A stretch of DNA of 64,000 nucleotides from Isoetes taiwanensis (taxonomy: Eukaryota; Streptophyta; Lycopodiopsida; Isoetales; Isoetaceae), in contig JAJEKV010000011.1 of assembly GCA_021234155.1 (NCBI GenBank), forward strand, positions 12,935,255-12,999,254, given 5' to 3'. Both the position numbers and the translations under genes were made by a program. The notes beneath the pieces are model-generated. The model did not search any database and had not been told where the DNA came from. It was given only the letters and a program-made list of their open reading frames with translations. Shown one piece after another: positions 11,032-22,816 of the stretch (the first letter of the stretch is position 1; each line of letters begins with the position of its first letter).

Positions 11032-13485
11032 CTGATATTCGTCTGGTGCATAATCAGAATCATCATCAGATAGATGGATTTGTGAGTTATTCCGTGACAT
11101 GGATCCTCCTTGCTTGTTACCATTCTTAGCATGTTTAGCCCATCCATCACTGTTCTTCGAATTCAACCTTTGCAATTCATCATGCAAAGGGCATTTTTGC
11201 CCATTGTTAATGCTGTTTTTCAGCTTATACTGTTTGAATCATACTCATAGCCATACATGTTTATAGAGGAATAAGTAAATAGCTGTGTAAAACGTAAAAT
11301 TAGGCTATAATGGTATTTATGGTCTTCATGGCTTATGGTATATGAAAACCGACAAAGGCCATAGGCCAGTAAGACCAGCCAAATAATCATTAAAAAACTT
11401 GCCTTATCGTAGAAGATTACTCTGTAGCAAATGCCATATCTGTTGCACAAGTAAATGACCACGTGGGGTACTAGTACTGTGCCTTCTCCCATTTTAAAGG
11501 GCTTGCTAGATTCCTAGCACACAGTAAAAACATGAACAAAATAGTTCTAATATGTAATGCTTATAGTCATGTTAGCGCTATAGCATGTAGATGTCATTTG
11601 ATATATCTTGACACTAACAGAGTAATTCACATATGAAACGACTTCTTGAACAAGACACTTTACAAAACACACGGTTTTTTGGATTGTGAAGCAAAAGGCC
11701 ATTTGATAGTAGGGAAAAAGAATGTGGAAAATGCATGATAGAATTTGAACAGAGATACAACTTAGAGGTACAAGAAATTTATCGCGGCGGCCTTGTTTCT
11801 CTTCGTCCGACTCCCTATATTTTGATTTTCTATGTAGAGTCAAACATTGTCACGAAGGTATAGTCTTTGAAGAAAGTTGGTCATTTATACTATGCATGAG
11901 AATATGTTCCTCATACTTTTGAATATTCAATTTATAAACAATGCATAACACATCAAATGTCAACTATAGAAATGGGAAACAAATGCAGTAGTCTAAACAT
12001 CAGTAGCATATCACTTGCTTTGTAACATTACCATTCTTTTAATATATTGATGACACAGTTCTTCAAAAAAAAAAAAAAATGTTCAACACCATGAAATTGG
12101 AGGTAATCCAACCTTTGCATCATAGGCAAGAGAGATATCAAAAAAGACATCATCTACGTACCAATAGAAACCCAACACAAATTATGCATTGCTTTCATGC
12201 GCTAGAAATGTGTTTCCTGCTTTTGCTATTGTTTATGCACACCGTTTGATCATATTTTTCTGTGGCATAACTTTTTAACTTTTCTTTTTAAAGTATGCCA
12301 CAAGATGAATCTGGTGCTTCTAATTCTTTACAAATGGATTACATAACTCTTCTTTTCAAAAGGGTCTATATCAAAATGTAGCAATCAAGATAAGGACTTC
12401 TTCTACAAAAGAATAGTCAGTGCTAAACAAAAAGCCCAAATTTTAACAGGGGCTTCTTGAGGCCAAGACCATATCACATGTGCAGGTCAAGGTCAAGGTG
12501 CCATGGTGCCAGGTCACAAATTTGCAAACCTTAGAGTACCCCAAAAAGTATTAAGGGAAAAAAAAAAAAGAGAATGGTCTGTGCCAAATTAGGTAAGACA
12601 GATAGGGCAGCAAAGAAATAGTTAGATAAAGGTTCAAAAGCAAACCACAACTCAAAAAAAATGTTATCTGTGCAATCTCTTAGATCGATTAAGGCAAGGT
12701 AGAGATAAGCAGATGCAAAAGGGAAGAAATTCTTCAAACCCTCTTTCTTCTTATCTGCTTTGGAGCAGTTTCAGCAAAGAGGGAATGCATCATATCATGG
12801 ATTAAGGTAAGCAGAGCATAAACAGAAAAGGCTCCAGAGATATATATCAAACCTTTTTTACAAATCTAGAGCTCTATAGACATAATAGAAAAGCAGAGCA
12901 GAAGAAGCGCCTCAATCAAACAAAGGGGAAGTAAAGGACTGCAGACTGTTTTCCAGAGAAAACACAAGCATATATCACCATCAACATAGTAGCTTTAGGT
13001 ATTTTAGATAGAGGGAAAATTTTAGAGGCATGAATACTGAACCTTTCCTCTTGCTTCTCCAGATCTCAATTTCCTCAGAAAAAAATACCAATCACTTAGG
13101 AAATCTGGCAATATACTCTGCAAGTATATGCAATGCTAGTGATCCAAGGGACTAGAAAAACAGTGAAACTTAGAAGCAAACCGCTATACAATATACAGAT
13201 GAACGGAATAACGATGGCTAATACATCCCTATTTTTCCAGAAAAACTATGGCTAATACCTGCAACTAGAGTTCCCATTCACAAAGCTTAGTCTTCAAGAT
13301 GGCCTCTTCACAAGGGTAGACTTAAGCAAAAAATCATAGCGCTGGGCTTAAATCCCTAAAGCCCAACTTTGCAGACTCAATTAGTCGAGTTGCTTACTGC
13401 CCAGAGCCCATCTGTTTTGCGTTGGTGCAGATAGCTGTTGGTTTTCTGGAGGAGCGGGATCAACATTAACCCCCATAAATCAGGT
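11032..13485 (-). CDS. Putative host gene, partial three-exon model, product unknown
   Basis: Three minus-strand segments look like exons. (1) 13,485-13,398: acceptor CTTTCAG, ATG at 13,476, opening MGVNVDPAPPENQQLSAPTQ and ending at donor GGGCA|GTAAGC in phase 1. (2) 12,153-12,113: acceptor TACGTAG; its phase fits exon 1 and reads NDVFFDISLAYDAK, ending at AAAG|GTTGG. (3) 11,212-11,032: acceptor AAAACAG, 60 open codons with KCPLHDELQRL and the acidic end SDDDSDYAPDEYQ, donor CAG|GTTTG. A connecting exon between (2) and (3) is missing because the phases do not join directly, and downstream exons were not found. A TATA box lies at 14,128-14,137, and a leader exon is possible at 13,975-13,88x (donor CAG|GTAAATT). 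I do not recognise the protein. Confidence 0.35.
11769..11806 (+). repeat. Short GC-rich palindromic dispersed repeat, copy 2 (one arm deleted)
   Basis: It reads ACAAGAAATTTATCGCGGCG and then GCCTTGTTTCTCTT. Compared with the copies at 6,209 and 45,449, the second palindrome arm is missing. Confidence 0.55.
12010..12078 (+). mobile_element. Poly(A)-type LINE 3' end
   Basis: The phrase TTTTAATATATTGATGACAC, then AGTTCTTC and a run of 14-15 A, also occurs at 53,940-53,975. The shared terminal sequence plus A-tail is what a second, poly(A)-tailed L1-type family would leave after severe 5' truncation. It sits in an intron of the putative gene at 11.0-13.5 kb. Confidence 0.6.
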
Positions 13486-14127
13486 CTGAAAGTATGAAAA
13501 TCCGTAGTAAAAGGGGTACGGCCCTAGAAATGTACCTAAACCTCTCTTTGACAAAACCAGATTTGCAAGAATTCCTGAAAGAAGCTGCCAGTCGAAGTCT
13601 TCACTTGCCGTAAAAGACCACTAGAAGAAGAAGAAGTTTGAGAGAGGATTTAAACATTGAGTCGACCCAGTCCAGAGAAGATTGGGCCAATTACCATATT
13701 TATCTAAAAAAATCATGTTATACGAAAAGCATCTGCAAGTCTATGAAATAGTATATCACGACCAACTAGTATTTAAATTGGAGAGCTGGGAATTGCTGGC
13801 CACAGCGAGGATAGAATGCTGATTCAGGTTGATAAACGGGGAAATCAATTAGGTCAAAGGGCTGAAAAGAGTGCAGCAATTTACCTGAAGCATGTTATGG
13901 ATTGTCATCGCTTGGTTGAAGGGCGCAGCCAGACTGACAGAAGTCTTTGACATGTAAATGGCCATACAAAGCATTCGCCACGCCACTAACTTTATAGAAT
14001 GCATCCTTAAATATGCTTGGAGCTCTTGGCTATGGCAGAATAGGGATGCCCAAAACCAAAGCTTGCCTGAAAGCCAGCCATCTGTGCAGTCTGTAGAAGC
14101 CGCTCAACTGACCACGGCTTCTCATTA

Positions 14128-14140
14128 CCTTTTATACCCA
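14128..14140 (-). promoter_or_regulatory. TATA box (minus strand)
   Basis: The minus strand reads TGGGTATAAAAGG, a good plant TATA box. About 160-180 bp downstream a leader-like segment carries an open frame ending IHNMLQ at the donor CAG|GTAAATT. This supports a minus-strand transcription unit covering the putative exons at 11.0-13.5 kb. Confidence 0.45.
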
Positions 14141-14159
14141 AGCTTAAACGCATGAGGGC

Positions 14160-15249
14160 CACAGCGCGCACCATAGGCAGAGTAGATTAGCATCCAAGAA
14201 ATTTGCTTGCAGAGCAAGAAATCGTAGATTTTACCTTTTTTTTTTTTAAAGTTTTAGTTATTTTTTTTAATACACGTGTCGCACTCACATTTTTTCCTGG
14301 GAAGGAAATATTACTATCAAACAAAAAAGGAAGCTGGCTTATATATGTTGTGAAAGTCGGAATCACCTACTAAAACTAGGTATTCAAGAAGAAAATGAGG
14401 CCCATCATGTTTTTAGGGAAATTCGGGTCATTGGAAATATTAACAAGGATACATTAAGTGTCATCTACTCATCATATATAAATATATTTCATATTTTGTT
14501 CTGCAATTTAGAATAAATAAGTACAAATATTCCATTAGCATTTCAATTGAAGTCAAGTAAAATCAAGTTGAGCATAAGGTCTAAGGAACATGCAAATGAG
14601 TTTGGTGAAGTAGAGATGTTGTGGGAAGCCTAGGAGTTGTACTATGAATGCCTTTTGTTGACAAACAGGCAGAGAAGTGATATTTAGTTTGTCAATTCAG
14701 AAGAGTTTGTGGAATGAGAAGAGTTGAATTAGGTTTTGTACGATAACGTTGGTAATTCGAGATTAAGGTTTATTCATTTCATATGATTTGGAAAGATTGG
14801 TGGGGTTAATTGTACGATAATACCTATGAAGGTGAAATGGTAAGGGAAGTACAACAAGATTTGTGTTGGGGTTTAAGGCTTCATTATGATGATGTAGTTT
14901 CGTTGTGTTGTGTAAGCAAGGTCTAATATGAAAAAACTATATATGCTGATGCGCTTTTGGAGATCAGTATTTTTCACGCTACGAAGCATTGATGTATTTG
15001 ATGACATTCATCCTAGGCCATGGTATCTGGCACCTTGTTCTTATGACTTACTAGCAGCTTCAACACGAGATGCTAAGTATATTCATATGTTGTGTTGTGA
15101 GGGGGGACATTCTTTGAATCCCCTCCTTTTTTATCCTAGGGTGTTTCTTGTTTATGACGCCTATTTGGTGCTCAAGTATCTTGGCCATGAAGAAGTAGGT
15201 TATGCATGGCTTAGTGGCTGCCGGATGGAATGTGTAGGAGCACAGGTAC
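14160..15249. other. AT-rich intergenic, possible LINE scrap
   Basis: About 14,345-14,425 on the plus strand reads LLKLGIQEENEAHHVF, reminiscent of the E-D-E-x-H finger segment of LINE C termini, but too short to be sure. The 117-codon ORF at 14,928-15,281 shows no recognisable features. Confidence 0.35.
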
Positions 15250-15865
15250 ATACAGGTGCAAACAGAGGCAGATTGTCATAGCTTGAGACAGTACCTTGAT
15301 GCTTGCTTCCTCAACAAGCTTTGGGATGCCATCGCTCTTGAACAGGTCAAGACAGCACATTACCAACGTCACATAAATCCAATGCCCGCAACGCTTCCTC
15401 CATACCCATCTGCCTATGAAAAGGCACAACTTATTGCCTTCATTCGCCCAGGTGCACACTGTCTCCGATGGGGAACCAAGGCAGAACATGCATTGTCGAT
15501 GCTGCCAAAAGGGAGACGTTGAGGATGGGTACTATATTTTCTCCAGAGTTATATGACATATGATTAAATCGAGGAATGCTATGCTGAGTTGGTTAGGCCT
15601 GGCCACCTTCTCCATGTGATACTAACCACGGCTTCAGTATGGATGCTGGGATCATACTTTCAGGAGGTCATGGATGTGCGGGATCAGCTATGTTTTCAGA
15701 GCTCGCGTGACTTATATATGTATTACATGATATGTATATTTGTACAGTTTAATAACACTCTTATTACTGCCACAGTTTTTCCCTTGAAAACCTCTCGAGA
15801 AGGGTTGCAACCAAGATGATAAGTCTACTGCCCTCTCTTATTGGGTCGCATAGGCCAATTGGACT
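15250..15865 (+). mobile_element. LINE 3' fragment, first of a head-to-tail pair
   Basis: 15,256-15,520 encodes LRQYLDACFLNKLWDAIALE and continues to AFIRPGAHCLRW. After a stop, 15,590-15,710 gives PGHLLHVILTTASVWMLGSY. These match, in the same order, segments of the next copy (LKLYLDATFLRKLWDADALT; SIRTGAHRL; PGQPLHELLNTASVGLLGSY). The zinc finger itself is destroyed. It ends at CATAGGCCAATTGGACTTCG without its own pentanucleotide tail and abuts the next copy directly. Confidence 0.75.
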
Positions 15866-16562
15866 TCGCGGCAAACAGATGCGTACATGTAAGGACAAAG
15901 AAAGATCACAAGGCACTCAAGCTGTACCTAGATGCTACTTTCCTTCGCAAGCTTTGGGATGCAGATGCTCTGACGCACGTTAAACTGGCACATTATCAGT
16001 ACCAAGTCAATCCTAGGCTCACGAGAGGCCCACACCAGTACTTTTACACCCATTTGCCCATGAAGAAGCGCAGACTTATAGCTTCCATTCGTACGGGTGC
16101 ACATCGTCTCCACATTGAGACAGGACGTTGGGTTCGGGAAGCACAGGAGGAAAGGCTTTGCCAGTGTTGCCACCAGGGCGCCATTGAGGATGAATGTCAT
16201 GCCCTCCAGATCTGCCCAGCGTTTGCCCATATCCGAGAGCGGTATGTTCGATTACTAGTGCCTGGCCAACCATTGCATGAGTTATTGAATACGGCGTCAG
16301 TGGGTTTGTTGGGGTCATACCTCCAGGAGGTTATGTATGCACGGACTGAGTTGTGTCCTCCGGGACAGTATTGAACTGTCCTATACAATTGTACAACATG
16401 CCAGCATATTTATTATTGCTAAGGTTTTTCCCTCGAAAACCCTTCGGGGTGGGGGTTTTTTAATCCTGACAGTAATACGCTTGCTGCTCTCTTTTTGTTT
16501 GAGTCCCATAGACCAATCGGTCTCCGTGGATGATAAAAAATCTATTCTATTCTATTCTATTC
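15866..16562 (+). mobile_element. LINE 3' fragment with intact C-terminal zinc finger
   Basis: An open frame (to the stop at 16,374) reads LKLYLDATFLRKLWDADALT, SIRTGAHRL, then CQCCHQGAIEDECHALQICP. That is the CX2C-HX4C finger (zf-RVT) that closes ORF2 of plant L1 elements. The 3' UTR hairpin CCCTCGAAAACCCTTCGGGG (16,430-16,450), the block CCGTGGATGATAAAAA and a tail of TATTC units (16,546-16,562) follow. Only about 0.7 kb of the element is present. Confidence 0.8.
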
Positions 16563-17485
16563 TGGGAAGGGACTCGCGAGAGACACAAAACCGGCCGATA
16601 GGCTTGTCATTCATCACAGCAGCAGTATACAATGTGTGGAAAACTAGGGAGAGAGAGGGGATAGCCGACCATAGGAACAATATCGGACTACCCCCTAAAA
16701 AGAAATGTGCCAAGGCAAAATAAAAGGGTAATGGCGACAACTTCTCATCGGGATAAAAAACCCCGCCCTTTCGGGTTTTCGAGGAAAACCCTAATGAGAA
16801 ATGGTCGCCAACAACCTTGAATGTGTTGCCTGGAGAACGGAGAGAAACGAGTTGATGGCGAACGCAAATAGAGCACGACCCCCCAAAGAAAACGAAGTTG
16901 ATGGCTTAACGCAAAAATAGAGCACCCACCCCAAAGAAAGCGGCAAAAGCCTCCCCGCATGTATCCATGGAGAACCAAAGGAGAGGGGTGATGGCGAACA
17001 GAAATAGAGCAAGACCCCAAAGCAGACGCGCAGAAAAACGGCGGAATCCCCGCAAGCAATACCAACAAAACTCCCAAAAAGAACACCCAAATGGTCGAGA
17101 AAAAATAAATAGCACAAGCCGCACCAAGAAGGTCCAAAAATGAAAACAGAGAGGAAAAAGAACATAACAGAAAAAGATAGCATCACCCAGCGGGTGGAGA
17201 ACCATTATGTAAAAATATGCATCACCCTCGAGGTGGAAATAAACAGCATAATATAAGAATAGCAACACTCACAGGTGGAGAACAACAAAGAGGCATGAAC
17301 AACAAAAAAATACAAATGAAAAGACGCATGCGCCACCGCGAACGGGCGGAAGGGAGGGAAGCTACGAGGATAAGAAGAGCCGCCGTGAGAAGACGCCGGA
17401 TAATCGAGCCGTAACAGAAATGGCCTTATGGCGTCCGTCCCTTCCTTAATGGCGATCCGGCGTGGCTCCTGGATCGATGGGATTC
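16563..17485 (+). mobile_element. Purine-rich non-coding retroelement, copy A (about 0.92 kb)
   Basis: The copy starts GGGAAGGGACTCGCGAGA directly after the TATTC tail of the preceding LINE and ends with GGCGATCCGG...GATCGATGGGATTC immediately before the next copy. It contains the hairpin ACCCCGCCCTTTCGGGTTTT (16,758-16,777), three tandem units of about 65-80 bp around TGATGGCGAACGCAAATAGA (16,855-17,030) and the motif AGCATCACCCAGCGGGTGGA at 17,179. The plus strand is strongly A/G-rich, as expected of the sense strand of a LINE-mobilised RNA. No protein homology was seen in any frame. Confidence 0.65.
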
Positions 17486-18479
17486 GGGAAGGGACTCGCG
17501 AGACACAAAACCGCCGACTACCAAAGGACTTCCTCAACTATAAGCCTAGTCGCCAAAAAAACCTTCAGCTTAAAACCGATAGCAAGAAGACACTCCCCCA
17601 CCACCCCCGAAAGCAAATGGACAGACGCAGAGAAAAAAAGAGAGGAACGAAAAAGAGGGCCACCGCATCTGAGAGAAGCGAGGAGATGAAAGGAACCGTA
17701 GAAATGAGGCGCTGAAGGATAGTGGCAGGGCATGCTAATGAAGGCAAGCTGGCAGGGAAGAAAGGAAACCAGATCCAAGAGTCCGGTTCAAGCGAAGAAA
17801 AAACTACACATTGATCGACGAAAACCAGCAGAAGCCGAAAGCAGCCGTGGGGAGAAAAACAAAGCGGAAGAAGAAGAGCCGGAACACCGGCTATTTGACG
17901 ATATCAGCTCAATGACCTGAAAAAGGAAAGGATATTAGAGAAAAAACAATGAAAAGAAAAGCACGCCGCCCCGATGACAAATCTAAGGAAGTGCCCCGAC
18001 TGGACGCAAAGCAGCCGCAAATGACCAAAAAGGAAGCACATTAGAGAACAAAAACAACGAAAAGGAAGGAACACCGCTACGATGACGAATCGAAGGAAGC
18101 GCCCTGGCATGCCAACGAGAACGGCAACAAGGCGAGGACAAAAACAAACCACGCTAATACGTACAATGCATATATGATATGGATGCAAATCACGGACTGA
18201 TGTCCGTAGATAGTTGTCTTATTTGAATACAGATTACGGACCAAAGCTCGTGAATGTGGCTACGGACTGAAGTCCGTGAATGTGGCTATGAGTCCCTCCG
18301 AACCTGTGGCCAAGAACGAATAACAAGTAACTGAGATAAAAAGGCAAGGAGGAAAAATCTTACGTATAGGAATGTAAAAATGCATAGACCTAAAGAAGAC
18401 AAAGTGCAACCCGACATATGTTGTCAACAAGAAGTCTAAAGCGAAGAAGGTTCATAAGGATGTAAAAAAGGGGGAACAA

Positions 18480-19572
18480 GATGAGGAGAATGAAAATGCT
18501 AAGGTCTGGCGCAAGGTAGCATAGGAGAAATGTGTGGTGCTGTCAGAAGACAAATACCCTATGCATAAATCCATGAAAAAAGGCCCCAATAGGAAAACAT
18601 ACTGCGGCAAACGAGGGACGAGATTGATAAAGAGAATGTAGACATACTAACGTAACTGCATAAACTAGAAGCCCAGCTGCCGCGACCGCGACACGTAGCG
18701 AGGGTGAGACGAAGAGGAGCACCAACGACCGAGCGCGAGAAGAACGGGAACAAAGGCCCCCCATGAGCGGTTAAAAAGAACAAAAACGTGCATAATGGTG
18801 AAGCGGCAAGCTGCAAGACGACAAGCACTCAAAATGACGTGAGCGATTAGAAATGATAAAAAATCAACAATTCATGAAAAAAGAGAGGATAGCATCACCC
18901 AGCGGGTGGAAGAAAAATATGATAAACAAAAATTGGCGTGCAAAAATAGCTAAATAGCAAATATGATGTATAATGGTAGCACAATGTATAATGTATATTT
19001 AAGCCCAAGCATAAATACGAGAAAAGAGGAATGCAAGCCAATGAACCAATCCACGAGAAAACAAGCACAGACAAGAGCCCAACGGCCAGAGAAAGCGTAA
19101 AACACGATCGCCTTAATAACAACTTGAACAATGCTAGTGCCGACAGAAAACAGAATACAAAAAAATGATCGAGCGAGCAGAGCAAAACAATGGACGAAGC
19201 TCCCCATAACGGATATACAATAGGAAAATACGACAGGAAGACGAAAACCGACGAGGTGAATAGGGTTCAAAGGAGAAATATAGTGCCAAAGAGCTCGCAA
19301 ATGCAAAAACATGACAAAGTGCAAAAAACCATGGCAAAAAGAAGAATCGGAATGAGTATAAGGAAGTGCCAAATGCAATATGCGGCATAAAGAGCACAGA
19401 TACAAATGACGTGTAATACTAAGGTCTGGTTCAGGGTAGCATAGGAGAAATGTGTGGTGAAGCAGAAGACAAATACCATATGCATAAAGCCATGAATAAA
19501 GGCCTCAATAGGAAAAACAAACTTGGGCAAACGAGGGACGAGATTGAGGAAGAGAATATAGACATACCAGCA
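18480..19572 (+). repeat. Direct repeat pair about 0.93 kb apart in copy B
   Basis: 18,495-18,650 and 19,419-19,570 share GCATAGGAGAAATGTGTGGT, CAAACGAGGGACGAGATTGA and intervening sequence with scattered mismatches. This implies an old segmental duplication inside the element. Confidence 0.7.
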
Positions 19573-19770
19573 CCGCGCAAAAGAATGGTCGAGAAGGAAA
19601 CAGAAACTAAAGTTAATTCGGAGCACAAGGAAACGAAAAAAGGAGGCGTAACTTAAAAAACGATAAGCCCAAGGAAACAACACATAGGCCACAGAAATAA
19701 AGTAAAAATGCGACCAGAACATAAACAAGTAGATCAACCGGAATAACCCAGACAACTGTTAAAGAGTGCG

Positions 19771-21273
19771 GGGCATCAAAACAAGATAAACCACAAATGC
19801 AAAAAATAAAATCCAACGACTATGGGAAACCCAGAATGTAGAAGATAATACCACCCGAATAACGTATACCACCTGATAATAAGCATAATATGGAAACCAG
19901 GTTGAGACACCGTATATAGGAAAAAAGCAAATTCAAATGATGCCGAACATAAAAAGTCAAACAATCATGTAAACGCATATAATGCAAAAACATGCCAACA
20001 TAAAGCGAAACCATATTGTCAACCATAACGCAAAAAAGATAACAACCATGAAACATCTGGAAACATGATAGAGGCAAGAATGTGAAAAAGCCAATGCAAC
20101 CACTGTAATGCTCCGTCTGCCCAAAAGAGGAGAACAACGTTCACGAATATGAAAAAGAAAATCAACCCTCATAGTGCATAATAAGCATAACGTGGAAACC
20201 CAGTGGAGGCATCGTACATAGGAAAAAAGGCAAATTCAAATGATGCCGAACATAAAAGGTCAAAATAGATCACGTGAATGCAACATAGGGATAATAGCAA
20301 GGTAAACAACAAGGATGACGAAAACATAAGGTGCCAGAGATGAAAAGGACAATACATGTAGAATAATATGCCACACGGACCAGATTCGCCCCGATGCTAA
20401 AAAGCAATATACACGCAAAACACACCGCATGGAAAAAACACTTTAATGATCAAGCTAAACCCAGACAAATGCACCCATAAGTTCAAAAGGCCAATGCTCT
20501 CCCATCATCCTAAAGAAATTCCAAACCATGGGGCATCAAAAAACAAGATAAACCACACGTGCAAAAAATAGAACCCAACAACAATGGGAAACCTAGAATG
20601 TGGAAGATAACACCACCCGAATAACGTATACCACCTGATAATAAGCATAACATGAAAACTAGGTTGAGACACCGTATATGGGAAAAAAAGCAAATTCAAA
20701 TGACGCCGAACATAAAAAGTCAAACAACCATGTAAACGCATATAACGCAAAAACATGCCAACATAAAGCGAAACCATATTATCAACCATAACGCAAAAAA
20801 GATAACAACCATGGAACATCTGGAAACATATAGAGGCAATAACGTGAAAAAGCAAATGCAACCATGGTAATGCCCCGTCTGCCCAAAAGAGGAGAACAAC
20901 GTTCAAGAAAATCAACCCTCATAGTGCATAATAAGCACAACGTGGAAACCAAGTGGAGACATCGTATATAGGAAAAAAGGCAAATTCGAATGATGCCGAA
21001 CATAAAAAGTCAAAATAGATCACGTGAATGCAACATAGGGATAAAGGTAAACAACAAGAATGACGAAAACATAAGGTGCCAGAGATGAAAAGGACAATAC
21101 ATGCAGAATAATATGCCACACGGACCAGATGCGCCCCCTATGCTAAAAGCAATATACACGTGCAAAAACACACCTTATGGCAAAAACACTTTAATGACCA
21201 AGTTAAACCCATACAAATGCACCCATAAGGTCAAAAGGCTAATGCTCTCCCATCGTCCTAAAGAAATTCCAAA
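19771..21273 (+). repeat. Tandem duplication of about 750 bp in copy B
   Basis: Unit 1 (about 19,771-20,529) and unit 2 (about 20,530-21,273) match throughout. Examples are GGGCATCAAAACAAGATAAA at 19,771 and its partner at 20,530, GCCCAAAAGAGGAGAACAAC at 20,118 and 20,882, and TGCTCTCCCATC at 20,493 and 21,241. Each unit also carries an internal pair around CAAATTCAAATGATGCCGAA. Divergence is low, so the duplication is younger than the element. Confidence 0.85.
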
Positions 21274-21334
21274 CCAACAGGAATGACACATGTCCAGACA
21301 AAATTGAATATGTAACAAGATGAATCGTAACAAA

Positions 21335-22180
21335 TAACCCCAAAATATTATGCTAAGGATTACGAAATGAAATGGACATGGGAGCAAATGCAAAGAAATA
21401 GGAAACATGCTAAACCACGGTTGCACAATGAAAATCCATAAGGTCTATTCAGATATGCCAAGGTAGAAAACCCGCCAAGAGTAGTTACCGGAGTGTTAAG
21501 CGTGGTAATGTGTTCAACCTCAAACGCACAAATGAGAAGGAATCGAAGAAAATAAAAAAGCACCACAAGATTAGAAATTGAACATTGGCAAAATATGAGC
21601 ACGTATAAGTTTGTTTTCAGACCCAAATTGTACATATGACAAGAATTGAAATATGTTGAAAAGAGGAAAAAAACGCCAGATAAATGAGATGATCCAATGA
21701 ATATAGGCAAATGATCATGCATATCGGAGAGTCAAAAGTCCCAGTAAGCACAAATGAGAAGAAAAAGATGCCAAACCCATAATTAAATGCAAATACCAAA
21801 CCCAATCCCCATGAACAATAGTTGAAAATAATCATGTAGGCAGCTAACTAAAATATAAAACGACTTGAACAATATAAAAATTGTGAGCTAAGGAAACATA
21901 AAAGGCTAAGAGACATGGACGAACCCAGAGCCACGAAACAAGTTCCACATTGGAACATACAAACGCGAAACAAGTTTAACAAAACAAATTTCAAATCTTT
22001 CTGTGGGAAATCCGGAAAAAGAGAAACATACAGGATACTTACAGGGTCCAAAACTACAACACCATGCAGAATATTGCCCCTGAAAATATTCAAACAGAGC
22101 AGATGACCCCAAAATAGTACGCTAAGGATTACGAAATGAAATGAACATGGGAGCAAAATGCAAAGAAATAGGAAACATCA
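21335..22180 (+). repeat. Direct repeat pair (about 70 bp) in copy B
   Basis: CTAAGGATTACGAAATGAAA and the following GCAAAGAAATAGGAAACAT occur at about 21,352-21,420 and again at 22,121-22,180. Confidence 0.75.
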
Positions 22181-22440
22181 CGAAAACCACATTTGCAAGG
22201 TCTATCCGTATGTGCCAAGCTAGAAAACCCACCCATAAGTAAGAAATTGAATGATGCGATGCCAAGCACGTAAGTAAATACCAATACAAATCCCCATGAT
22301 TAAAGAGAAATATGCGATGAACGTAAGCTCAAAGGTAAATGAACAAAAGGAGAAAGGACAAGCTAGCCGGATCAGGGACATGGAGAAGGCAAGGCCGGAC
22401 ATTGGGATGGCAAAGGAGGCTAGAGAAGTGACGTGTAGCA

Positions 22441-22816
22441 ACTTACAAGGGAACTAACACACTATAAAGGCGTAAAGCCATAATGAACTGAAAAGTCGAT
22501 TTAGAAAATAAAAATGTGGTGGTTGACAATAACCTCGGAAGTAGTTGGAAGTTGAAATTAAGTGGTGAAAGTGACCACAACAAAAGCCACTTACAAGGGA
22601 ACTAACACACTACCAAGGTGTAAAGCCATAATTAACTAATGTGGTGGTTGACAATAACCTAGGAAGTAGTTGGAAGTTGAAATGAAATGGTGAACGTGTA
22701 TAACAATAAAAGTGCAAACCTAGAATGTAACATTAAAATGAAGTGCAAACCTCGAATGTAACAGAAAAATAGAATGTTTAAAATGAAGTGCAAACCTCGA
22801 ATGTAACAGAAAAATG
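22441..22816 (+). repeat. Tandem repeats near the 3' part of copy B
   Basis: A unit of about 110-140 bp containing ACAAGGGAACTAACACACTA and GTGGTTGACAATAACCT is duplicated (22,443-22,690). It is followed by three copies of a short unit around GTGCAAACCTCGAATGTAAC (22,710-22,816). Confidence 0.8.
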
